Of a stretch of DNA of 64,000 nt, positions 47,228-56,267 are shown piece after piece (position 1 is the first letter of the stretch; each line of letters starts with the position of its first letter). The translations under genes were made by a program, and so were the position numbers. Below the pieces are notes generated by a model. The model was not told where the DNA came from. It made no database searches and saw only the letters and a list, made by a program, of their open reading frames with translations. Where the stretch lies: assembly GCF_035222275.1 (NCBI RefSeq), contig NC_085881.1, positions 2,604,001 to 2,668,000 of the forward strand, given 5' to 3'. Source of the DNA: Podospora bellae-mahoneyi. Its lineage: Eukaryota > Ascomycota > Sordariomycetes > Sordariales > Podosporaceae.

Positions 47228-50200
47228 TTAAACGACCGAGCCCTTTCCTGCCGCTTGACTGTTGCCTTGAGCCTCGCCTGTGCCAACCTCGAGCTCCACA
47301 CCCACCTCATCCCGATCTTGCTCTCCCTCAAGAACTTCAGACTCCGCAGTCATCCTAGCCGCAGTGTCTACGGTCTTCGACACCGCAAATTGAACCTCAA
47401 AACTGCGCGCATTCACATAGAGAGGAGCTGCCAGACTATCCTGCCGTGATTTATACCCATGAATCTTGGCACCTTCCAGAGCAGCCTTCATCTCGTCAAA
47501 CGCGTCATACCGCCGATCGATACGCCCCCCTAGATACGACTTTGCCTTCCTAATCATCAAAACCCACAGACGCCGCTTGGAGGCAAAGTCCCGCTCGAGA
47601 AGCACCCAAACGGCAATAGTGAAGAGGATCCTTTCTTTCAGGGCCATGTCCTTACCAAACATGTGGTCTTTGTCGTGTTTATCCCGGAGAGTACGTAGCC
47701 TCTTGGTAATTTCTTTCCCCAGTAAATCACGGAGGAGGACGACAACTTCGTTGTGTTGGCCTTTGTTGTGTTTAGTCAAGAGATTGCCTGGGCCCTTGGT
47801 GGTTTCTTCCTCGAGGAAATCCCGCAGAAGAATGACGTGTTCACCGTGTTGGCCCTCTTCTTCCCCTGGAATGGTGATGATAGAAGGGTGAAGATCATTG
47901 ATTTGGCCGGTTTGGACTGAGTACCCTCTGGCAAAATACCCCTCGGCGGATTGAAACCTGAGAAGTTCAGAAATGATGCGGTTGTCTGTCCATGGCTTAT
48001 TGTCGCCACTCTTGGGTTGTGTAACTCTTTCGTGCTCGTCTCTCACCCTGCGACGCTTCGGCCGCTTCTCCGTCTCCTCTGGGCTCTCTTCTGGGCTCTC
48101 CTCAATCTTCGCTTTAGCCTCCTCGTACGCCCCACGCGCGTACATTGGGTCCGTTGGAAGTGGACCAGGAGAAGGTTTGCAGAGATAGACATCGGTATAC
48201 AAATCGATCGCCTGATCGTCTTCGGACTCCAAGTTATAATCCGGACCGGGCGCCGGTTTAGCTAGTATATTTGGGATCTCTTCAATATTCACAAGTGCGT
48301 AAGTTGGACTGCTTGTCTGGGGTGATGCCGGCCCACATCTCAACTTCTCGAGCATGGCGTCCATCGGAGGTAAATCAGAAGAAGGGGCCCACGGAGGAAG
48401 AGACGCCGGGAATTCGATCGCGTCATCCTCTTCCGGCTTCCAGCAGAAGGCTTCAGCGGCAATCGAGTAGCATTGTGATTGAGTTTGTATACTTTCGTGC
48501 TCTTGACTTTTCGGATCAAGTACTTGGTCGAACACCCATTCATCTTCACTGGGTATGGCCGTTCTGTGCCGCGGTACTACACCTGAGACGTCACCTGAGA
48601 CGTAAGGCATTCTCCGTTTAAATTTACTTTCTGATCCGTTGTCAGGAACACTGGTATTGTTCGTCTCTGAATCATCTGCATCGGTGTCGTCGAACTCGAA
48701 AATAGAGCCAGGATCCCTCGGAGGATCTCCAGAAAGAGATCCCAGGATGGGGCTCTCATTTGAAGCGCCCGCCCCTCGCGCAATATCGCTCTGTTTCTTG
48801 AGAGTATTAACTTCAGGGTCTGCAACGCCAGTGGACTTCCGCATCTTGGGGAAGATTAGGTTGCCAGGTAAAGCGCAACAGTTTGTGTCTTCAACCAGTA
48901 GGAATTCTCTCCTGTTCGAGGAAGGACGTCTTGGAAGTTGCAGCCCTGGAGGTCTCATAGGGTTGCTCTGTACAGAAGAGCTAGGAGGCACAGGCCTTTG
49001 CAAGTGTCGCCCGACTGGAATTCCGGACAAGTCGTCTGAGTTCCTGGGTGTAGAGACAAGCTCCCCTACTAGAAGCAAGCCAGAGGCAGGCACCGATGTT
49101 TTGCCACTATCGACCATAGTAACCCCAGCAATTGGCCCGTGTGATTGCAACAAGTCATCTCCAGGCTCATCAACAGCCTCAGCACCGCCTTCTGCGCACC
49201 AAATATCATCCGGCTCAGCAGGACAGAGCTCCTCTTTCAGAAAGAAGCTCGTCCATTTGGAAACAAGTGACCATTTGCAGCCAATCTTCTCCGCCTCTTT
49301 TCGTACTCTATTTCTCTCGTCCCAAGAACCAGGATAGGGGCGAGTAGAGCCCAGGTGAATATGGCTCTGACCTCGCTCCAGATCATTGAGCAGTGAGCGG
49401 GCGGCAAGCCGATGAATTGTTATGCTTGGCTTCTCGAGAAGCGTCACAGGAACATGGAAGGTCTTGGTCCCGTGGGCAGTATCGGCTTTGAGTGTAACGT
49501 CGGTGATACTCTCGGATGATTTGAAGGAATCAAAGAGGAAAAAGATCCGGCTTCTGTTGAACGGGCTGAGCGTGGATATGTCTGCTGGAGATTGCTCGGC
49601 GTTGAGGATACTGGAAGCTGTTGGAAGGTCAGTAAAATGGTGCAAAGTATCTGAGAGACGAGCTGCTATGTAAATACCTTGCTTACTGCCATCGCCCCTC
49701 ATGATATTGACCTCCAAATGCATAGGCCCCAAGTGATCGGTCATCAGTGCTGCCTCTGCCATGCTGACAATCCTATCCTCCCAATCCCCTTCGCCCACCT
49801 CTCGAACCACTTCGGCATATCCTCCACCAACCTTGGCGATGCCCTCCACCAAGGCATGGGAGACTGCTGGACCAATACCTAAAGCAAAGAACCGTATACC
49901 CCCTTCAGTCAAGTCCCTCTGTTTCCGAATGTACTCGAGGGTTTCGTCCAGGCGCCATGTCTCTCCGTCAGTCAAAATGATGATGTCTGTAGGCAGTCTT
50001 TTGTCACGCGCAGTCAGGATGGCCTGGACTGCGGGAAGCAGTTCAGTACCCCCCATGTTGGCATGGAAGTTGGTGTCAACCCATGAAGAAGCGGACTGAT
50101 ACGATGCTTCGCCATAATCCACCGAATGAGGCTGCCACGACTTGTAACTTGAGCCAAAACACCACACATTGAACTTGCGGCCATTGGGAATACCCTTCAG

Positions 50201-51349
50201 GAAGAATTGCATGGCAGCTCTGAGCGAGGTTAACTTGTCGATCATGGACCCTGACAGATCCGCCAAGAGAAGTATCTCGGTCTGATCGGTAGGATTGGAT
50301 GTGCGCGTGGTAAAGCCAGGCGGAATTGTCACCATGAGTGCCTGTTGATTGGGTAGGGTGGGATGCTTTTCGATCCATGCTTGTGGTGCTTCGGTTTCAT
50401 CATTCGGGCCTCCTGTTGTGATATCAAGGACAAAGTCGCGATCGAGAAAAGCAGAGCCTGTTTCTAGTTTCACCAGGGCTGTTTCGACACTACTTCGGGT
50501 GTCTTCACCAACAAGGTCGGCAAAGGAACTGGCCGCACGTGTTCCCAACCGGTTTTCGACAGTGACCTTGTGTGTTGGGCTGACAATTGAGGCAATCTTG
50601 CCGGCTTCAACTACTTCAATCTGTATCGTGAGGCCTTCTGGAATGGAGGTGGAGGCAGCATTGTTGTAGTCTTGGGGTTTGTCACCGTAGCGGCTTGCGA
50701 TGCAAGTTGGAATCGTCAGTGTCGTGATCCCCTTACGATGGGCAAAGTGATGTTTGAGAAGGGTGATGTAGGTGACAGTGACCCTGATCTTGGTTCTTGC
50801 TGGGAGATTTCCAAGGCTGGTGGTGAATATCTCCTCGGTATCTTGCTCGAGCAACGCCGCTCCTGTGGTACGGTTGCGGACATGCTGCTGGAATTCCGCG
50901 CGGGCTTCTTCCTTTGGCTTGACATTGCCAGCCAAGACTTTGCCATGACCGATGCGACAATGGAAGCCTGTCACGGTGCAGCCAGATGAAAGAGGAAACG
51001 TGTAGGCGGCCTCTTTGATGATGCTGTCCGAGTCGTTCCAGAAGAGCTGCGTAACTGTGATGCTGGCCGTGTCTTGAATGACGGAGGCTTCAATCGAGAT
51101 GGAGACTGGCGGGAGCACATTCCGACCAAGAGATGGTTCTTGAATTGTGTAGGTTGGGATATTTGAATGTAGCAATGGTGGCGCACAGGCGGGGTGTGTG
51201 TGAAAAGCCTGTCTTGGATATGGCATGTGCAAATTGGTCTGCAGGACATTTGACCTGTGAAACGCATTTTTCAATTCTGCTGGAAGAGGCTCTCGAGGGT
51301 CGTATCTCGAGACAATACCCGCAAATCGATTTGGTCGATATCCAAACAT
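47228..51349 (-). CDS. VIT and von Willebrand A domain protein
   Basis: About 1,373 aa if unspliced, or 1,353 aa if a 60-nt intron at 49618-49677 is removed. That intron has a GTATTT donor, CTGAC branch and CAG acceptor, is free of stops and divisible by three. The first in-frame ATG is 51349 (MFGYRPNRFAGIVSRYDPRE). The VIT domain is about 80-205 (VSISIEASVIQDTASITVTQ; TKIRVTVTYITLLKHH). The VWA domain starts near 357: ILLLADLSGSM with the MIDAS motif DLSGS at 364-368, then TDIIILTDGETW. The C-terminal half is long, Ser/Pro/Glu-rich and poorly structured, with a late helical block (ERILFTIAVWVLLERDFASK). VIT-VWA pairs occur in inter-alpha-trypsin inhibitors and PARP4; fungal versions are intracellular and of unknown role. 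Divergent from the STAND-N gene. Confidence 0.85.
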   Translation of the reverse strand: MFGYRPNRFAGIVSRYDPREPLPAELKNAFHRSNVLQTNLHMPYPRQAFHTHPACAPPLLHSNIPTYTIQEPSLGRNVLPPVSISIEASVIQDTASITVTQLFWNDSDSIIKEAAYTFPLSSGCTVTGFHCRIGHGKVLAGNVKPKEEARAEFQQHVRNRTTGAALLEQDTEEIFTTSLGNLPARTKIRVTVTYITLLKHHFAHRKGITTLTIPTCIASRYGDKPQDYNNAASTSIPEGLTIQIEVVEAGKIASIVSPTHKVTVENRLGTRAASSFADLVGEDTRSSVETALVKLETGSAFLDRDFVLDITTGGPNDETEAPQAWIEKHPTLPNQQALMVTIPPGFTTRTSNPTDQTEILLLADLSGSMIDKLTSLRAAMQFFLKGIPNGRKFNVWCFGSSYKSWQPHSVDYGEASYQSASSWVDTNFHANMGGTELLPAVQAILTARDKRLPTDIIILTDGETWRLDETLEYIRKQRDLTEGGIRFFALGIGPAVSHALVEGIAKVGGGYAEVVREVGEGDWEDRIVSMAEAALMTDHLGPMHLEVNIMRGDGSKQGIYIAARLSDTLHHFTDLPTASSILNAEQSPADISTLSPFNRSRIFFLFDSFKSSESITDVTLKADTAHGTKTFHVPVTLLEKPSITIHRLAARSLLNDLERGQSHIHLGSTRPYPGSWDERNRVRKEAEKIGCKWSLVSKWTSFFLKEELCPAEPDDIWCAEGGAEAVDEPGDDLLQSHGPIAGVTMVDSGKTSVPASGLLLVGELVSTPRNSDDLSGIPVGRHLQRPVPPSSSVQSNPMRPPGLQLPRRPSSNRREFLLVEDTNCCALPGNLIFPKMRKSTGVADPEVNTLKKQSDIARGAGASNESPILGSLSGDPPRDPGSIFEFDDTDADDSETNNTSVPDNGSESKFKRRMPYVSGDVSGVVPRHRTAIPSEDEWVFDQVLDPKSQEHESIQTQSQCYSIAAEAFCWKPEEDDAIEFPASLPPWAPSSDLPPMDAMLEKLRCGPASPQTSSPTYALVNIEEIPNILAKPAPGPDYNLESEDDQAIDLYTDVYLCKPSPGPLPTDPMYARGAYEEAKAKIEESPEESPEETEKRPKRRRVRDEHERVTQPKSGDNKPWTDNRIISELLRFQSAEGYFARGYSVQTGQINDLHPSIITIPGEEEGQHGEHVILLRDFLEEETTKGPGNLLTKHNKGQHNEVVVLLRDLLGKEITKRLRTLRDKHDKDHMFGKDMALKERILFTIAVWVLLERDFASKRRLWVLMIRKAKSYLGGRIDRRYDAFDEMKAALEGAKIHGYKSRQDSLAAPLYVNARSFEVQFAVSKTVDTAARMTAESEVLEGEQDRDEVGVELEVGTGEAQGNSQAAGKGSVV

Positions 51350-51717
51350 GTTCAGAACTTTCTGATGATAAGACCCCAACGAGAAAAAACCATGAGCCCA
51401 GAGGGGTTGCCTTCACTTTATCAGTCTGTCCCAAGGCATCCATCGGAGCCTTATGGGGCGCAGTAAGACCACCTCACCTGCGCCATGTTTAACCCCCTCA
51501 CCTGCGCCATGTTTAACCCTCTCACCTGCGCCATGATTACCCCCGTCTTATGCAGAGACAATTTAACACCGGCCCCCACCGGAGATGATTGGCATAACAC
51601 TCTCGGGCTGTGCATGCAGGTCATCATCTACTTCTATTAACCCCATATAACATCCAAGCTCATCGTGTCTAGCTACCGCTCATCTCCTTCCACTTCTTAG
51701 GCTAGGCACCAGACAGG
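51350..51717. promoter_or_regulatory. Divergent promoter VIT/VWA - STAND-N gene
   Basis: 368 bp between opposing start codons, containing three 24-bp tandem repeats and, nearer the plus-strand gene, a CATATAA element around 51644-51650 that may serve as its TATA box. Confidence 0.5.
51473..51544. repeat. Three 24-bp tandem repeats in a promoter
   Basis: Units 51473-51496, 51497-51520 and 51521-51544. Each starts CTCACCTGCGCCATG; the first two are almost identical and the third differs mainly in its last third. They lie inside the 368-bp divergent promoter. Each unit holds CACCTG, an E-box-like hexamer, so this could be a repeated factor-binding site; it could also be a neutral slippage product. 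Confidence 0.8.
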
Positions 51718-54194
51718 ATGGGGTCGCCAGTTTCAATTGGCGATATCATCGCCATGTCCAAGATCTCTTGGAAGATTGCCCAAGCCTTCACCAGCGGACG
51801 CAAGTCTGCGCCCATCGAATTTCGCGAGGTTGAGAACCAGCTCTACTCCCTCAGCTCGGCCCTATCAGCTTTCAAAGATGCATGTGGCGATGACATCGCT
51901 GCAGTCTCCATCGAGTCTTCATCACTTCCCAACCGATTTCAAGACAAAGAACAACACGAAGGTCTGCAGAGTGTGGATTGGCTGCTGAGCAGCTGCAATG
52001 AGACGCTGAGGCATCTCGAGAAGCTCATCGACAAGTACAGTGCTCTTGCAACCGGCTCAGGTCGGGACAATCCAGAGCCACGCTTTCGACGATGGAGTGA
52101 CACCTTGCTCAGAAACTACAAGAAAATTGCTTGGACAACCGAGGCCGGCGACATTGCAACCCTACGAAGTCAGCTCTTGGTCCATACCAACAGCTTGCAC
52201 TTGGTTTTGGGGACCATCGTAAAGTCAGTGAATCTTCAATGTCACAATTTCATGAAAGATTTCGTTCTAACATAATCAATCATAGCTCCCGTACTTCCAG
52301 AATTGAGGGAAGTCTCGCAACAAACACACAAATGCTCACAGAAATTCATTCTTGGTGGACCCAAAATCTCAAAGATGCCACCACTTCTACCGCTGAGAGC
52401 CAGTCCCTATCGAACAGTTCAGCAAAGACCATAGGCTCAATTAAATTTCAGGTATCGCTTACTGTGGATAACGCACAACAGCTCATCTGTCCTCGATCAT
52501 ATTACCAGGAGGACATGAACCATTGGACATCTCAACTGTTATTGTGTGGCTGTGATAAGGCTGCCGACCACCCCAAGCTCAGAGACATTGGACTGTCACC
52601 CATAACTTTCCCCTTTAAACATGGTGGAAAGAATAGGTCATGGGTGCTCTACAAAGTTTTGGAAAGGTCGACGAACCGTCTGGTATCTGTAAATATCAGT
52701 AATGTTGCAGTTGAACGTGAATCGGCAAAATCCAAGCTTACTCATTGCCATTATCGCTAACCCGGAGATAGATATCCACGAGTTTCAAGAATCATTCATC
52801 GATCGTCTTGCTGAAGCCACTGCGAGATCAATGCTGCAGCAAGGCATGAGCAATATGCTTGCTCACCCAGTACCTGATAACACAGGGATTCGGACTTTGT
52901 ACACGCAAAGGTTAGTTCAAGTCATTCATGCCACCAGAGTAGATATTGTTTGCTAACGCCCTAAGCTTATTAGTGATACAAAGAATCTCTATAAACTGAT
53001 GGCCGATATTACCTTTGGCGTCGGCCACAGATCCTTGGTCAAGAATGGGATCAGTGGGGTTTCGCTCTTGCAATATCGAAGCCTTGGTCAAAGCAACGAA
53101 GGCCAAGGGGAGGAATATGCAGAGCTGCTGGTCTACTACAACAAAAGTGAAGATATCACGAAAAGCATTCTCAAAAGTAAGAGTTCGAGGTGCCAGAATC
53201 GCATCTAACTTTGCTAACGAGACATAGTACGTCATGACACGGTAATGAAATTGATCGAAGGAGATGCAAGGATTGTGTTGGACGAAATTGACTGCTATGG
53301 CTTTGTTGATGACAACCAGGTCAACAAGCTGACCAGAGCAGAGGTTTCATTCCAAATGATTTCCTTCGAAGGTATGTAGGCAAACGCAAACAGCGGAGCA
53401 CGCGTTCTAATCGAAACACAGCTGCCAAAGCACTCTACCAGAATATCGAAGACATGAGAAGGGAACTATTTATCCAGTCTCTAAGCTCCCCTAGGCGAGA
53501 CGAGATTGTAGCACTACGGCTGTGAGTGGATCCGGTGTCTTATTACCGAGTTGATGCACTGACTCTTGTTTCTTCCCAGCCAAGTTGCGCAGGTTCAGAC
53601 TGAAGTGGTCTTGGTACAGAACGCAGAGCTCTTGATCACCCGAGACGGAGAGAGAAAACAAAGGCTGATTATTGTCAGCGAGAACAAGTGCACAATACTC
53701 AACCAAGCCCGTAAGTTTGTTTAATGTCCAAACTTACGTGGGTTTGGAGTCTCACAATCATGGTTTTACAGTACCTGATGATTGCTTCACCGCGGTTCGG
53801 AAAAGTCCCAATTTCAGCGCCCCAACATGGCTTGTTCAGATGAAAAGTGATGGAAATCAACAGGTATTTTACTACCCGAAGGGATTTCGAATGCTCAGGT
53901 TTCATGACAATAATGGTGAAGGTGCCATCCCCCTCTCATTGTAATCTGTCTGGCTAACCCGATTTTAGCTACAAGAATGTTTCAACTGGGGCGCGAGGCA
54001 CTCTCTCAGAGCGAGGGAAAAGCGAATTTACCCATCAGGAATCGACCTGATGAAAGTGGGGGCCAGATTGAACTTGACCGCAGTGTGTGAGATGATGGTT
54101 ACTTCTCCGGTGATCAACAAGATTGAGATTTGGCAATCAATCGCTGTATGTAATTCTAGTCTTGAACTATTGGCAAAGAAATCCTGACCAGTAA
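51718..54194 (+). CDS. STAND-type fungal N-terminal domain protein without NACHT
   Basis: A ten-exon model of about 650 aa: 51718..52223, 52286..52698, 52772..52910, 52974..53176, 53228..53371, 53422..53521, 53580..53710, 53772..53915, 53976..54145, 54192..54194. All nine intron phases agree. Weakest points are the GTCAGT donor of intron 1, the donor choice at 53916 (53922 also fits), and the last intron, whose removal places TAA at the splice; unspliced, TGA at 54185 ends it. The first 170 residues (MGSPVSIGDIIAMSKISWKI; FREVENQLYSLSSALSAF) are the helical N-terminal domain of fungal STAND/NLR proteins. The middle has YYQEDMNHWTSQLLLCGCDK and HGGKNRSWVLYKVLERS. Then come SMLQQGMSNMLAHPVPDN, NLYKLMADITFGVGHRSLVK, and a C-terminal block FNWGARHSLRAREKRIYPSG. 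No P-loop or repeat domain is present. Function unknown; immune-like or allorecognition role is only inferred from domain and neighbours. Confidence 0.72.
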
Positions 54195-54275
54195 GACAAA
54201 GAAAACGTCAATCATAATTTCATAGACATCATAAGGCCCAGCGTCTAACCAGCACCTCACCTCGCCTGAGCAAGC

Positions 54276-55400
54276 TCAAGCCCTCACAGTAACTACACTC
54301 TGCCCAGGCACTCTCATTCCACCAGTCCTCACCTGCTGTCTCACCGGCTGAGTATTAACAGCCGGAATCATCACAACCTGCTGTTGAGGCTGCGGCTGAG
54401 CTACAGTCTGTAAAACAACAAACTGCTGCTGCTGCTGTTGTGGCCTCTGCACATGCTGAACAGGCACAGTAACAAACTGTGTCTGCGGCCTCTGCTGCCT
54501 CTGCTGCTGCTGAACAGGCCGTTGAACAACCTGGCTAACCGGCCTCACAACCTGCTGCTGTACTTGACCAACCGGCACAGCAACGAACTGCTGTGTCTGC
54601 GGCCTCTGAACGTGGGTAACTGGCACCGCAACTTGGACGTACTGCTGCTGCTGCTGCTGCACCTGCACCCTCACCCGCAGCTGAGGCTGTTGCTGAACCC
54701 TAACAGCCTGCTGCACCGGCCTGCCCTGCGCCTGAGTACTAACCCTCACCTTCTGCTGTTGTTGCTGCCCCTGACCCTGTTTAACAGGCTTCACAACAAC
54801 CTTCCCCTGCCCCGGCGTGGGAAAAGCAGGCAAGGCATCCGGGTTCGGATTCTTGACGATCTTTTTCTTGCCCTTTGCAACCTCAAACGCGTCAGGTAGG
54901 TAGCTTATCGTGCCTGCTTGCACCCCGCTAGGGCTGGGTTTGGTCAAGTACATCACATTTACTGTTTTGAACTGTCTCGGCGTCACCCCCTTTTGGGGAG
55001 GTGGTGGACCACGGGGAGCGGGGACGCCTTGCGGGGCGAGGCCGGCGATGTAGAGGTCCCATTGGCGTTGGGGGTTGAGGGCGAGGTAGGAGGATCGGTA
55101 GAAGGATTGGTTTTCGCCTGTGGGTTTGGCGCGACGGAGGGACTCGCGGCCTGGAGGGGGAGCGGCGGTGCGTTTGTTGGGGGTGACGACTTTGACGGCT
55201 TTGGTGGTGGTAGTTTTGAGTTTTTTCCAGGTGGAGGTTCGGCGGATGAGGACGCCTTGGGAGAGGTTAGTAGGGGGCTTAAAGGGAGGGAAAGGGGAAG
55301 GGGGAGACGTGCCGATTACTTGTCCATCTTGGATTGCGACTTGCTGTGGTTGAGGTTGGGGTTGTGGTTTGGTGGTTTTGTGTGTTTTGGTGGTGAACAT
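54276..55400 (-). CDS. Glutamine-rich prion-like protein
   Basis: Single exon, 374 aa, starting MFTTKTHKTTKPQPQPQPQQ. The N-terminal half is basic and Pro-rich with one compact segment (QSFYRSSYLALNPQRQWDLY, about 98-117; KTVNVMYLTKPSPSG) that may fold. Residues 205-345 are a Gln/Val/Pro-rich low-complexity tract with polyQ runs. It contains two copies of a VPVxHVQRPQxQQF repeat (about 258-273 and 312-328) and further degenerate copies. Hydrophobic valines between glutamines make it amyloid-prone in composition. No family known to me. It is tail-to-tail with the STAND-N gene, with about 80 bp between stops. CAG-type codons dominate the tract. It could be nuclear or cytosolic; no signal peptide or membrane span. 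Confidence 0.68.
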   Translation of the reverse strand: MFTTKTHKTTKPQPQPQPQQVAIQDGQVIGTSPPSPFPPFKPPTNLSQGVLIRRTSTWKKLKTTTTKAVKVVTPNKRTAAPPPGRESLRRAKPTGENQSFYRSSYLALNPQRQWDLYIAGLAPQGVPAPRGPPPPQKGVTPRQFKTVNVMYLTKPSPSGVQAGTISYLPDAFEVAKGKKKIVKNPNPDALPAFPTPGQGKVVVKPVKQGQGQQQQQKVRVSTQAQGRPVQQAVRVQQQPQLRVRVQVQQQQQQYVQVAVPVTHVQRPQTQQFVAVPVGQVQQQVVRPVSQVVQRPVQQQQRQQRPQTQFVTVPVQHVQRPQQQQQQFVVLQTVAQPQPQQQVVMIPAVNTQPVRQQVRTGGMRVPGQSVVTVRA

Positions 55401-56267
55401 TTTGGTGGGGACCTCACTGAGGTGATGAGATTGACATGAAGATGCTCATGTAACGGATGATGTAAACAGGAATGATGAGCTCCGATACTAACGTTTGAAT
55501 GTCACTTCACTGTGTCGAGAAGGCAAGTTCGGATGAAGTTCTATAGATAGACAGACGAGTGGATCTCGAATTGAAGACTGCCGGACTTATAAGACTTCGC
55601 TGTCATGAAAGTGAGACAGGGGTACATGTGAAAGTGCTCTCGTTACTAAGAGTAATCGTTGCAGTACAAGCTGGAAGATGTTGTGATTGACCCGCGAGCG
55701 TGGTTTCACCGCTTGGTCGACCACTGCAAGGCCATGTCAATATTAAAGAGTTTTTTTTGAGGTTGGGTTGGCCTCTGGGTTCTATGGGTCCGCAGACCGT
55801 TTTGGCGGCCTATGTTGCAACCGGAAAGCTGTTGCAAAGCTATGTCCACTGTGGTCTGCGGCCTGATAGGGCCCTCAGTTGGTCGTCGCTGTTTGGGCCG
55901 CAAAAGCTCTGGCAGATACGGCACAGTGCCACCACACTCGAAGTTTGGATCATCTATCTACCTGTCCAAATCTTGTAAAGAAGTCGGAAAACATCTAATG
56001 TCGGTGTCTTGCGGTATTGAAGAGAGGCCAATGTTGTCTCTTCCCGTTATCAGTAGGAGGCAGTACCGCTGTATGGGCTATCACTAGCTGGTACAGATAG
56101 TGGAGGTGTAGAAATTCCAGGTTGGTGTCAGCATCGTCTTTATGATTGGCTCCTTCCGTGCCGAAAACAGGCATCCATGATCCAATGACACCTTGAACCA
56201 CAGATACTAATGAGGGGAAGGGTGCCTTCCTCCTCAATATCGAATTTGCGTAGAGTTGGATGCCAGC
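55401..56267. other. Intergenic before the NLR relic
   Basis: About 870 bp, upstream of both the Q-rich gene (-) and the NLR relic (+). No gene seen. Confidence 0.4.
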
